Source: Paenibacillus albus (GTDB lineage: Bacteria > Bacillota > Bacilli > Paenibacillales > Paenibacillaceae). Taken from it: a stretch of DNA of 64,000 nucleotides. Shown piece by piece: positions 50,354-58,697 of the stretch. The stretch is taken from positions 275,001-339,000 of the forward strand of contig NZ_CP034437.1 of assembly GCF_003952225.1 (NCBI RefSeq), read 5' to 3'. Position numbers and translations under genes: made by a program. Under the pieces are notes generated by a model that saw only the letters and a list, made by a program, of their open reading frames with translations, was not told where the DNA came from and searched no databases. Numbering within the stretch: position 1 is the stretch's first letter; each line of letters begins with the position of its first letter.

Positions 50354-51475
50354 TCATCCCACTGATGCAATTAATACGCCATCGCCACTTGCGCTTTGAT
50401 CAAGGTTCAGTGTCAAAACAATTGTATACCCCATGTCTGCAAGCAGCCACTCACATTGACGATGTAATTCATTACTATGCGTTCCAATAAAGACATGTTT
50501 TATAATCCGATTCCTCAAAAGGTCCTTCATAGACAACAAAACATTAAATTCTTCACCCTGGATATCCATATGCAATATATCAACCTGAGTCAATTGTTGC
50601 TCATTAAGAACTTGTGACATCGTAATCGTAGATACACGATATTCTCCTTGTTCTTGAATGGAACTGCCGTAACCACACTCGCTAAAGGATACCGTCTGAT
50701 TATCCTTGTTTGTAATTGCAGCATGAATGAACACAGAATTGCTCTCTAATCCATTCAACTTCATATTTTGTTTGCCAACTTCAAGATTTTTCGGATTCGC
50801 TTCCACAAGGATGAGCTTCGCTCTGGTTCTACGAGTCCCCATAAGTATGCTGTAAAAACCCCATCCCGCGCCTAGCTCTATCATACAGCTTTCCTCGGGC
50901 AGAGATTGTATAATATCAAGGAACGGAAGAATCTCCTGGGGCTCACATGCGCCTCTCGTCAAACGCATCAGCTCATGTAAATCATCCGGGCCCCAAGGAT
51001 ATATCGTAGCTGTTCCATCAAACAAGTACTGTTTATTACCCACAATTTGTCCTGCAAGCTCATGGAATTGGATGCGGTCGAAATCTGGCGTATTAATAAT
51101 GGAATCAACTAGAGACGGAATAGAGCGTGAACTGCTTTCCTGAACAGGCAATAGAACTATGAAATCCTCCTCTTCTTTGAACCCCTGACCTATTAACTGC
51201 TCACTGATCTCATCTACAAATGAACTCGCTACTAGAATTAATTGATTTATTTGTGACGATATCCACGTTTCAAGGGAAACTATCTCTACTCCCTCAATTT
51301 CTTTACCCCATTTGAATGAATCATTATCAATAATAGAAGCTGGTGTAATATTCATGCTCTTAAGTAATCTGGCTGCAATTTGCCCTCCATTACCAGCCCC
51401 GAACACTCCTACGTTCTTCCCATACATCTGTTGTTGCAGGCGATTTATTTTAGTATGCAGTATTGATTCAATCAT
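50354..51475 (-). CDS. FkbM-family methyltransferase with N-terminal Rossmann-like domain
   Basis: 373 residues. Residues 1-115 form a small Rossmann-like unit (VGVFGAGNGG, IIDNDSFKWG, LVASSFVDEISEQL) shared with other proteins of the cluster. Residues about 170-350 are an FkbM SAM methyltransferase (MIELGAGWGFYS, VEANPKNLEVG, VDILHMDIQGEEF). It probably O-methylates a sugar or lipid-linked glycan. ATG at 51475 with AGGGGTGA upstream. It lies between pseG and pseI, breaking the usual order, and its DNA is more A/T-rich than that of pseI. Confidence 0.85.
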   Translation of the reverse strand: MIESILHTKINRLQQQMYGKNVGVFGAGNGGQIAARLLKSMNITPASIIDNDSFKWGKEIEGVEIVSLETWISSQINQLILVASSFVDEISEQLIGQGFKEEEDFIVLLPVQESSSRSIPSLVDSIINTPDFDRIQFHELAGQIVGNKQYLFDGTATIYPWGPDDLHELMRLTRGACEPQEILPFLDIIQSLPEESCMIELGAGWGFYSILMGTRRTRAKLILVEANPKNLEVGKQNMKLNGLESNSVFIHAAITNKDNQTVSFSECGYGSSIQEQGEYRVSTITMSQVLNEQQLTQVDILHMDIQGEEFNVLLSMKDLLRNRIIKHVFIGTHSNELHRQCEWLLADMGYTIVLTLNLDQSASGDGVLIASVG

Positions 51476-51489
51476 TATTTCACCCCTAG

Positions 51490-52545
51490 TTATTCAAGCT
51501 CCAAGATATATCTAACAAGCGGATGAATATCGTTCAGCAATACCGGCCGAATGAAGTCAGATACCGCTTTTCGCTTACTCACATAATCTGTAGAATCGAG
51601 CAATAATCCATTTAGTTTGCTTGCGATGTACTCCTCTGTCACATTGTCATGCCAACCTAGTGACCAGATAAGTTTAAATTGGCTCAAATATTGCACAGTT
51701 TGAATTTGATTCTCGGCCACTGTCGTAACGACTGCAGGAACTGCACAGGAAAATGCTTCCCATAACGTTCCACCTCCCGCTCCGACAAACAAATCAATAC
51801 GTTTGAAGAAGCTAGCCATATCCTCAATCTGCTCGTGGAACACAACATTTTTATATTTCTCGCAAATCGCTGCTAATTGGCTCTTACGAGAGTTGGAATA
51901 GCCAGCAATAATTTCAAATGTTATGCCTGAGTACTCAGCTCTTGAAATAACAGAAAGTAATTTCTCCGTCTCTTCGGTTGGATCCCCGCCTCCATACGAA
52001 ACTCCAACATGAGATATACTAGGTATTGTCTCATCAGAAACATTTACCGCTCGAAACTCAGGTCTCAATATAAGATAAGATGGTCCGAGAAAAGTTCGGC
52101 AGTATTCTGGGACTAAACTTTTATACCTATTCTCCCAGTCGTTAACCGGATTCATATCCATCAGTGCATCGCACAAGTGTGCTCTGTTAGCCAAATCATC
52201 TATTGCGGCAACTTTCGGTCCCCAATTGCTTATGACCGTCTCCCAGTGGCTATCCAAACTATAATGATCCACGATAAACCAGATGGGCTGAATGTGTTCT
52301 CGCTGCATAAGCTTTATGGTATCAAGGGCATCCTGCTTTGAATCAATAATCTCTGTATGCGGAAGAATTAATATTTCTGCATTATGTCGTGTCAGAACTA
52401 CTTCCATTTCCCTTTGTACTCGATTTACAACAAAAAAAACCTTCCAGCCTGCCAGCACGAACTGTCTGCTCAATTCCAGGCAGCGCATAGCATGCCCAAT
52501 TCCGATAAAAGGTGAAGCATCAAAACGAAAGGCTACAACGTTCAC
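51490..52545 (-). CDS. pseG: PseG-like UDP-sugar hydrolase
   Basis: 351 residues. PseG removes UDP from UDP-2,4-diacetamido-2,4,6-trideoxy-L-altrose. GT-B fold related to MurG: FRFDASPFIGIGHAMRCL at the N-terminus, VDHYSLDSHWE and AAIDDLANRAHLCD, and the C-terminal VGAGGGTLWEAFSCAVPA. The frame extends to 52578 inside pseF; the GTG at 52545, one base after the pseF stop, is chosen as it starts right at the conserved N-terminus. It should supply the substrate of the PseI-like synthase. Confidence 0.88.
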   Translation of the reverse strand: MNVVAFRFDASPFIGIGHAMRCLELSRQFVLAGWKVFFVVNRVQREMEVVLTRHNAEILILPHTEIIDSKQDALDTIKLMQREHIQPIWFIVDHYSLDSHWETVISNWGPKVAAIDDLANRAHLCDALMDMNPVNDWENRYKSLVPEYCRTFLGPSYLILRPEFRAVNVSDETIPSISHVGVSYGGGDPTEETEKLLSVISRAEYSGITFEIIAGYSNSRKSQLAAICEKYKNVVFHEQIEDMASFFKRIDLFVGAGGGTLWEAFSCAVPAVVTTVAENQIQTVQYLSQFKLIWSLGWHDNVTEEYIASKLNGLLLDSTDYVSKRKAVSDFIRPVLLNDIHPLVRYILELE

Positions 52546-52546
52546 C

Positions 52547-53275
52547 CTAAACCACCAGCTTCTGCTCAACATGTGCATTAATCATTGCTACTTCAGGATT
52601 CTCTAGCAAATAGCGTACAACCTCACGAGAAGGCACCAACATATCACCGTGAAAGTGTTGAGCAATTATCTGGCACAGTTTATAGTCCTCTTCAGTGTCT
52701 ATGGTAATTCTCAGTTCTGGATGCTGAACTAATACATCGGGATAATATTCCGTTATTTTAAACAGATCCGAATATTCTTTTGCGTAATAAGTCACATGCT
52801 CCCGATGTCTTTGCTCTTTGCCATGATGATTCATATACTGTAGTGCCGAAAGTGAAACCATTTCACTCTCCAAGCCACGTGGTAGAGTACCTCTTACCGC
52901 TACGAAATCGGAAGGTCTTTGCCTCATTATTTGCTGAATACTCTTCGCCATTTCAAAATCTACAAAAGGGCAATCAGCCGTCACACGAATTACGTAATCG
53001 GGGGAGTAAAGAGCAGCACATTCTATATACCGATCAAGAACGTCCTCCTCCGACCCACGAAAATAAGGCACTTGATTATTAAGGCACCATTCTACAATTC
53101 TATCATCAGAAGCGAGTGTCGATGTCGCAACAATTACATCTGCGGTCATAAATTGTTGGCATCGTTCTACTACATACTCTATTACGGTTCGATTTCCAAG
53201 TGGTTTAAGTACTTTTCCCGGAAGCCGGGTTGAGCCCATACGAGCTTGAATAATTACAACTGTTTTCATACTCAA
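52547..53275 (-). CDS. pseF: PseF/SpsF-like cytidylyltransferase
   Basis: 242 residues of the cytidylyltransferase-like family of SpsF and PseF: IIQARMGSTRLPGKVL at the N-terminus, TADCPFVD in the middle. PseF activates pseudaminic acid as CMP-Pse for transferases. Two starts compete: TTG at 53275 (GGAG about eight bases upstream) and ATG at 53269. The five bases to the HAD gene upstream place its ribosome site inside that gene's end. It overlaps no other gene and joins pseG by one base, so the two are probably coupled. Confidence 0.85.
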   Translation of the reverse strand: MSMKTVVIIQARMGSTRLPGKVLKPLGNRTVIEYVVERCQQFMTADVIVATSTLASDDRIVEWCLNNQVPYFRGSEEDVLDRYIECAALYSPDYVIRVTADCPFVDFEMAKSIQQIMRQRPSDFVAVRGTLPRGLESEMVSLSALQYMNHHGKEQRHREHVTYYAKEYSDLFKITEYYPDVLVQHPELRITIDTEEDYKLCQIIAQHFHGDMLVPSREVVRYLLENPEVAMINAHVEQKLVV

Positions 53276-53279
53276 TCTC

Positions 53280-53957
53280 TTAGCTCCTTAACCAAGCAAT
53301 AGACTTAAGTTCATTTAAAGAAAAAATATCGATTTCCGCTTCATACTCAGGCGTAAGCTGTACATGTTGATGTGCACCTTGCCGAATGCGAATCGTACGG
53401 AATCCGAGAGGGCGAATGCCCACAAAATCCTTCACAGGATTATCTCCGATATATACGATATTGGCTGGATCAGTTTGTTCTCGACGTGCGATAGCGAGCA
53501 AACAGTACGGCGATGGCTTTGCTCTGCTTATGCCATACCTATGAGTTATATAGCACTTGCGAACTCGGCTGAATAATCCGAGAGATTTCAGTTTCATTGA
53601 CTGTACTTCTTTATGACCATCCGTCACAATATAGACGACAGCTTGCTCACTTTGCAACCTTTTCAGGCAATTCTCTGCGTCTTCCGAAAGCTGCAGAACT
53701 GGATAATGTCTTCGGTAAACCGCAAGACAGCTTCGAACGAGTTTCTTGGAATACATATTGTGCTTGATGAGCAATTCGTCGAATACGGCACCTCGACCTT
53801 TCTGCTCCATAACTTGCTTCATGAATTGAAAGGACGTTTCGGATGACCATCCATACTCTCGCTCTAAGTTATCCGCAACGGCTTGGAAACCGCTGTACAC
53901 ATAGTTGATTTCCTTATATAAAGTATCATCTAAATCAAACACATAAATCATAGCCAT
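53280..53957 (-). CDS. HAD-superfamily hydrolase
   Basis: 225 residues of the HAD family: nucleophile motif DLDDTLYKE near residue 8, a helical cap, motif II VTDGHK near 110, and motif IV YIGDNPVKDF near 170. Probably a phosphatase. Overlaps the ATP-grasp gene by ten bases, which suggests they act together. The first ATG (53957) and the third codon ATG (53951) are both possible, given GAGG just upstream. It could dephosphorylate a product of the ligase, or a sugar phosphate. Confidence 0.85.
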   Translation of the reverse strand: MAMIYVFDLDDTLYKEINYVYSGFQAVADNLEREYGWSSETSFQFMKQVMEQKGRGAVFDELLIKHNMYSKKLVRSCLAVYRRHYPVLQLSEDAENCLKRLQSEQAVVYIVTDGHKEVQSMKLKSLGLFSRVRKCYITHRYGISRAKPSPYCLLAIARREQTDPANIVYIGDNPVKDFVGIRPLGFRTIRIRQGAHQHVQLTPEYEAEIDIFSLNELKSIAWLRS

Positions 53958-54901
53958 ATATCCTCATTATGTCTGACCATCGTAACTGTCTGGTTGCACT
54001 TAATCACTGGTAGAGAGGCTAGACTTTCACCTCGTGACTCCAGTAAGAACCAGTAAAAACTATCTACTCCGGCTCTTATTCCAAGCGTTGACGCCCCTCC
54101 GAACCGAGCATTACACTCAATAATAAGAACCGTGCCATCCTCTTGTTCAAATGCCTGAACTACAGCATGACCATAAATTCCAAGTTTTTTGACCAAACGG
54201 ATGCATAGCTCTTCTAACAACGGGTGTGAAAGCGTTCGAGAAATTTGAGATTCACCCCGGACAACAAGAACTCTTTCTCGAACTACCACTCCTTTAACTT
54301 CACCGACACAATCAACATAGAGGTCAATACTAAACTCTTTTCCTGAAATAAATGGCTGAATGAGGGGGTCACTCATTTTCGCTACATACGTTAAAGCTTC
54401 GGCAGCATCCACATTTACAGTAACACCGCGAGATCCTGAACCTCTGCGCTCCTTAATTACAATTCGATTCCTTCCTGCTTCATCCACGCTGCGGTATGTA
54501 GGTATCACAGGAATACCCCAGCTAATTACTTTCTCATAGAAGTGCCACTTATCCATACAGACTTGAACAGCCTCTTGTGCGGATACCATCGTGTAAATTT
54601 CATGTGCCCGAAGGGTCATTAAATGTTCAGAAAAAAAAGGGAGATCACCTTCCCTTGTCGGTATAATAGCGTGTATATTTCTCTCTTTGCAAGAAGATAC
54701 AAACGTTGAAATCTCCCATGCGCATATTGGCTCCATTAACCAGAACTCATCAACGAAATAAGCACCTATAACATTTTCATCCGCATCCGCACCTATTATT
54801 CTGCCAAAATGTCCATTTCTTTCGAGAGCAGACCGTACTTGCTTGATTAATGGAATTTTCGCAGCGATGCTTGTAATTAATACGTTTGGTTTCATTATCA
54901 T
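53948..54901 (-). CDS. ATP-grasp family ligase, substrate unknown
   Basis: About 317 residues: a Rossmann-like preATP domain (NVLITSIAAKIPLIKQVR), then an ATP-grasp core with RIVIKERRGSGSRG, IQPFISGKEFSIDLYV and the late Mg-binding IIECNARFGG. Related to carbamoyl phosphate synthase large chain and PylC-like amide ligases. Located between pse genes and glycosyltransferases and overlapping the HAD gene. Its position suggests a ligase that amidates or attaches an amino acid or acyl group to the sugar, but this is inference. The GTG at 54910 or ATG at 54901/54895 could be the start; AGGTGG fits 54901. Confidence 0.83.
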   Translation of the reverse strand: MIMKPNVLITSIAAKIPLIKQVRSALERNGHFGRIIGADADENVIGAYFVDEFWLMEPICAWEISTFVSSCKERNIHAIIPTREGDLPFFSEHLMTLRAHEIYTMVSAQEAVQVCMDKWHFYEKVISWGIPVIPTYRSVDEAGRNRIVIKERRGSGSRGVTVNVDAAEALTYVAKMSDPLIQPFISGKEFSIDLYVDCVGEVKGVVVRERVLVVRGESQISRTLSHPLLEELCIRLVKKLGIYGHAVVQAFEQEDGTVLIIECNARFGGASTLGIRAGVDSFYWFLLESRGESLASLPVIKCNQTVTMVRHNEDIWL

Positions 54902-54930
54902 TGCAACCACCTACACCTGCTGTATATATG

Positions 54931-56100
54931 CTAACCTCTATATCTTAATAATTGTGCTCGAAGCGGCCTCGATGTAAACCTTAGTTCATCTGCAAGAGGA
55001 ATTCCGTGCTGCCCCAATCTTTTTATATTATGTTCAGCATCGATGTAACCGGGATGCAACTCCAGCGCTCGCTCCAAATCGCTTCTGGTAACCGCTAATT
55101 CTCCCAGTAACATGTCAACCGCTGCCTTATTATTCAAAGCAGCACCATGATTAGGAGTATCCTTAAGCACGGATTCGTAAGCATCGCGCGCTTTTGCATA
55201 ATTCCCTTGTTTGAGATAGCAATTCCCCAGCATGAAGACAGCGTCCGGCATTGCGATATTCCTTCGAAGCAGATCCTCAAGCATCAATTTCGATTCATTC
55301 AGGTAATTGAGACGAAAGAGTAACTCTGCATAATCTACTGCGTTCTTCACTTCGGGTAACTGACGGCGAAATATAGCTTCTCTGATTTCTTCAAGGGTGT
55401 ATTGCTGCAAAACATTTTGCTCTCCATTAACCATTCGTCTAATGAGGCTTGATGCATTCGATGCATGTCTTCTTACGAAAAAAAGGAGATCGTCAGTGTA
55501 GACATACCCCCCAATTCGAGCCAATTTTAACCAAAGGTCCCAGTCCTCCGAATAGGCCAAGTTGACATTAAAGCCTCCGACGTCCAATACAGCTTGTTTT
55601 TCAACCAGCGTCCCGGACAAGTACACATGGTTTCTTATAAATTGATAACCCAATATTTCTTCTGGACCAACTTGTCTAAATCGATGCGTACCTTCCAAGC
55701 GTTTTCCATTTTCATCGATTTGTTGATATGCACTGTGCGCAAGTACCCAACGATAGTCTGTAAGCTCTTGCCGCAGTAGAAGGTTGCGAATATGGGTCTC
55801 CAGAAGAGTAGGAACAGCTACATCGTCTGCATCCATAAAGAGGATCCATTCAGAGTTGCTGCATCGTATACCCTCATTCCTCGACACCGAAACCCCTTTA
55901 TTCAATTCATGACTGCGAATAATGATTGGAATCTCTGATTCGCGCTGAATCTGCAACAACATATTCAACGTTCCATCTGTGCTGGCATCATCTACAACAA
56001 TAATCTCTTGCAATGGAGTGGTCTGATTGAGTAACGCTTCAAGAGTCTGCTTTATATAGGGCATACCATTATAAACCGGAATTACAGCAGCAACCTTCAT
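54931..56100 (-). CDS. Family 2 glycosyltransferase with C-terminal TPR repeats
   Basis: 389 residues. N-terminal GT-A transferase (VIPVYNGMPYIKQTLEALL, VVDDASTDGT, LFMDADDV near 92-99 with the metal-binding Asp cluster) and a C-terminal tetratricopeptide part (about 270-375; NCYLKQGNYAKARDAYE, NNKAAVDMLLGEL). The TPR may bind a target protein or complex, in keeping with a protein glycosylation system. ATG at 56100 with AGGAGGAG about ten bases upstream. Confidence 0.88.
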   Translation of the reverse strand: MKVAAVIPVYNGMPYIKQTLEALLNQTTPLQEIIVVDDASTDGTLNMLLQIQRESEIPIIIRSHELNKGVSVSRNEGIRCSNSEWILFMDADDVAVPTLLETHIRNLLLRQELTDYRWVLAHSAYQQIDENGKRLEGTHRFRQVGPEEILGYQFIRNHVYLSGTLVEKQAVLDVGGFNVNLAYSEDWDLWLKLARIGGYVYTDDLLFFVRRHASNASSLIRRMVNGEQNVLQQYTLEEIREAIFRRQLPEVKNAVDYAELLFRLNYLNESKLMLEDLLRRNIAMPDAVFMLGNCYLKQGNYAKARDAYESVLKDTPNHGAALNNKAAVDMLLGELAVTRSDLERALELHPGYIDAEHNIKRLGQHGIPLADELRFTSRPLRAQLLRYRG

Positions 56101-56129
56101 AGCTCAGATCACTCCTCCTACAGTAAAAC

Positions 56130-57119
56130 TTATACCAATGTATTAGTTTTCAGCTTTTCTTCAACCTGTTCCTCAATCCACTTGTAGGTGATCGCAAAGC
56201 CCTCTTCCAGCGAAATTTCAGGCTCCCAATTAAGCACTTCACGTAAAAGATTATTGTCCGAATTACGACCACGCACTCCTTGCGGTCCAGGAATGTGTTT
56301 TTTCACAATATTAATTCCTGCTGTCTCCGCCGCCATATCTGCTAATTCATTAATCGAAATGAGACGATCTTGTCCTAAATTAAGGGGTTTATGGTAATCT
56401 GATCTCATGATTTTATATAAACCAACGACACAGTCGTCGATATAACAAAACGATCGGGTTTGGTGGCCATCTCCCCATATTTCCACTTCATTAGTAGACT
56501 CAAGTTTAGCTGTAGCCACCTTACGGCACATGGCTGCAGGTGCTTTCTCTCGGCCGCCTTCCCAAGTTCCGAGCGGCCCAAAAATATTATGAAACCGCAC
56601 AATTCTCGTCTCAATTCCATAATCTTCTCGATAATGTTCACATAGTTTCTCACTCATTAATTTCTCCCAGCCGTATGCATCCTGCGGTTGAGCTGGGTAG
56701 GCATCTTCTTCTTTTAGAGGTGTAACATTCTCGCTCGTTTGTAAATATTCTGGATAAATACACGCGGAAGATGTATATAAGTATCGCTTCACCTTGTTTT
56801 GACGTGCAGCTTCTAAAGTGTGGAAGTTTATTAACGCATTATTATATAAAATTTGGGCATGATGCGCAGAGATAAAACCCATGCCTCCCATATCAGCAGC
56901 CAAAGCGTATACTTCATCGATTCCTGCCGTAGCTGTCATACAATTTTCCTTATCACGCAAATCTAGAATTTGAAATTCATCTGCGTTAGACTCAGCAAAC
57001 TCGGGGTGCTTAATATCCACTCCTCTAACCCAGTACCCTCTTTCCTTTAAATAGGTAACTAGATGACTACCAATAAATCCCCCAGCTCCTGTTACAAGTA
57101 CTTTTGTTTGCGTTGACAT
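56130..57119 (-). CDS. GDP-mannose 3,5-epimerase-like SDR
   Basis: 329 residues. Sequence strings follow plant GDP-mannose 3,5-epimerase very closely: ADMGGMGFISAHHAQI, YTSSACIYPEYLQ with the catalytic Cys, QDAYGWEKLMSE (Y-x3-K), HNIFGPLGTWEGGREKAPAAM with the catalytic Lys, and GPQGVRGRNSDNN. It should convert GDP-mannose to GDP-L-galactose or GDP-L-gulose. The frame begins with a TTG at 57128, but GGGAG nine bases before the ATG at 57119 settles that start. It follows the manC gene by 26 bases, which provides GDP-mannose. Name by resemblance only; activity unproven. Confidence 0.88.
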   Translation of the reverse strand: MSTQTKVLVTGAGGFIGSHLVTYLKERGYWVRGVDIKHPEFAESNADEFQILDLRDKENCMTATAGIDEVYALAADMGGMGFISAHHAQILYNNALINFHTLEAARQNKVKRYLYTSSACIYPEYLQTSENVTPLKEEDAYPAQPQDAYGWEKLMSEKLCEHYREDYGIETRIVRFHNIFGPLGTWEGGREKAPAAMCRKVATAKLESTNEVEIWGDGHQTRSFCYIDDCVVGLYKIMRSDYHKPLNLGQDRLISINELADMAAETAGINIVKKHIPGPQGVRGRNSDNNLLREVLNWEPEISLEEGFAITYKWIEEQVEEKLKTNTLV

Positions 57120-57145
57120 ATTTAGCAACTCCCATTTTAAGTGAA

Positions 57146-58525
57146 TTAAATAACAATCTTATGATTTTGAACAAGTTTAAGCGTTTCATCCCATTCCTTA
57201 CATAACTCCGTATCATCACCATTCAGAATGGCCTGTCCTATCTTGACGACAACACATTCCAATTCAGTTTCCGCACGAAAGGCATAATTCGTACCGGCTG
57301 CAAACTGTACGACATCTCCTGGGCGAACGGTAAATAGTTCTCCGCCTTTAACGCAAGATCCTTGACCTGAGACGACGCTCCACGTTTCACTTCTTTTGAA
57401 ATGAACTTGGTAGCTGATGTTCTGTTTGGCATAGATACATACGCGCTTGGTCATAACTTCATGCTCCTCACCAAAGCTCTTGAAGTCGAGTACCTTATGC
57501 CAGCCCCAGCGCTTCTCTTCATACATGGGCTGCTGATTGTGATCACTAAGCAATTCTTTCATCCTACTACTTTCTCTCTTGTCGGTTACCAGAATGCCAT
57601 CCAAACTCGCGGCTACCACAATATTGGAGACTCCCAATACCGCTACCGGCACGTCTAACTCGTTAACAATGTTCGTGTTGGTCGAGTCGTGGCTGAGAAG
57701 GCCTTTACCAAAGACACGCCCCGTCATCTCCTCAGTCAACGTGTTCCAAGTCCCAATATCCTTCCAGCTTCCATTATAAGAAAGGGCAACTATGTTCCGC
57801 GCCTGTTCAACGACTTCATAATCAAAGCTAATTTGCGTGAGCGATCTATAGTTCAAAGCTAACTGTTTATAAGAGATAGGTACCTGTTTCTCTTTCAACA
57901 GATTAATCATGAATTTTAGTTGAAATGCAAAAACCCCACAGTTCCAAAGTGCATTTAATTGCAGCAGTTCCTCAGCTTGAGAGACGCTTGGTTTTTCGCG
58001 GAAGAAAGACACACGGTAATATCCTTCAGTATCAAGCCCCTCAGGAACAATATATCCATACTTTTCAGAGGGATAGGTCGGGCTAACTCCCATTAGTGCC
58101 ACATCCGCCGATGACCTGCACACAACTTTATCAAGCTCCAAAAGCTTGGTGAAAAAGTCATTGTCTACAAACGGATCAACTGGGAGGACGATGATTGTTT
58201 CCGATGGATCACATTTGACTACTGAATGTAAATAGGATATAGACAACGCAACAGCCGGAAAGGTATCCCTTCTCTCCGGTTCAACAACCAAAGGTACATT
58301 CGATCCGAGCTGGCTGTAAATCATATCAACCTGACTCTTGCTTGTGGCAATGAGTGTACGATCTGCAAGACCAGCGGACCGAATTTGTCGCCACACCCGC
58401 TCCAGCATGGATTCACGGCGACCATCAGGCGCAACCAACACCTTGAGAAACTGTTTCGATCTGGAGTCATTGGATAGCGGCCATAACCTTTTTCCAGACC
58501 CACCCGAAAGAAGTACTAATCGCAT
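57146..58525 (-). CDS. manC: Mannose-1-phosphate guanylyltransferase with cupin domain (ManC type)
   Basis: 459 residues. GTP-mannose pyrophosphorylase domain with GGSGKRLWPLS at the N-terminus, EPERRDTFPAVALS and the central EKPSVSQAEELL, then a C-terminal cupin part (GWHKVLDF, YQVHFKRSETWSVVSG, GDVVQFAAGTNY) like the type II phosphomannose isomerase domain; whether both activities exist cannot be told. Makes GDP-mannose, here for the epimerase downstream. ATG at 58525 with AAGGAAG. A terminator stands upstream at 58650, so it probably starts a transcription unit. Confidence 0.92.
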   Translation of the reverse strand: MRLVLLSGGSGKRLWPLSNDSRSKQFLKVLVAPDGRRESMLERVWRQIRSAGLADRTLIATSKSQVDMIYSQLGSNVPLVVEPERRDTFPAVALSISYLHSVVKCDPSETIIVLPVDPFVDNDFFTKLLELDKVVCRSSADVALMGVSPTYPSEKYGYIVPEGLDTEGYYRVSFFREKPSVSQAEELLQLNALWNCGVFAFQLKFMINLLKEKQVPISYKQLALNYRSLTQISFDYEVVEQARNIVALSYNGSWKDIGTWNTLTEEMTGRVFGKGLLSHDSTNTNIVNELDVPVAVLGVSNIVVAASLDGILVTDKRESSRMKELLSDHNQQPMYEEKRWGWHKVLDFKSFGEEHEVMTKRVCIYAKQNISYQVHFKRSETWSVVSGQGSCVKGGELFTVRPGDVVQFAAGTNYAFRAETELECVVVKIGQAILNGDDTELCKEWDETLKLVQNHKIVI

Positions 58526-58581
58526 GCAGCTTCCTTCTCTCCTGTTGTTTACTCTTTTTATCGGTATATATCTAACAGATT

Positions 58582-58607
58582 ATTAGTTTTCGCTGCTGGA
58601 AACTAAT
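58582..58607. promoter_or_regulatory. Inverted repeat in the manC leader region
   Basis: ATTAGTTTTC (58582-58591) and GGAAACTAAT (58598-58607), ten-base arms with one mismatch and a six-base centre, about 57 bases upstream of the manC ATG. No T-run follows, so an operator or leader structure is more likely than a terminator. Confidence 0.4.
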
Positions 58608-58647
58608 CTCTCCGCCACTTCATCAAACACAGTATGACATATAAAAA

Positions 58648-58672
58648 AGCCTCTCAATAAAGAGGAGGCTTC
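58648..58672 (-). terminator. Terminator of the upstream half of the glycan cluster
   Basis: AAGCCTC-TC / GA-GGAGGCTT hairpin with one bulged G; TTTTTT follows on the minus strand. It ends the unit running from the right edge through the FkbM gene at 58698. Confidence 0.75.
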
Positions 58673-58697
58673 TTGCTTTTCTCATGCTATCTGTCTC

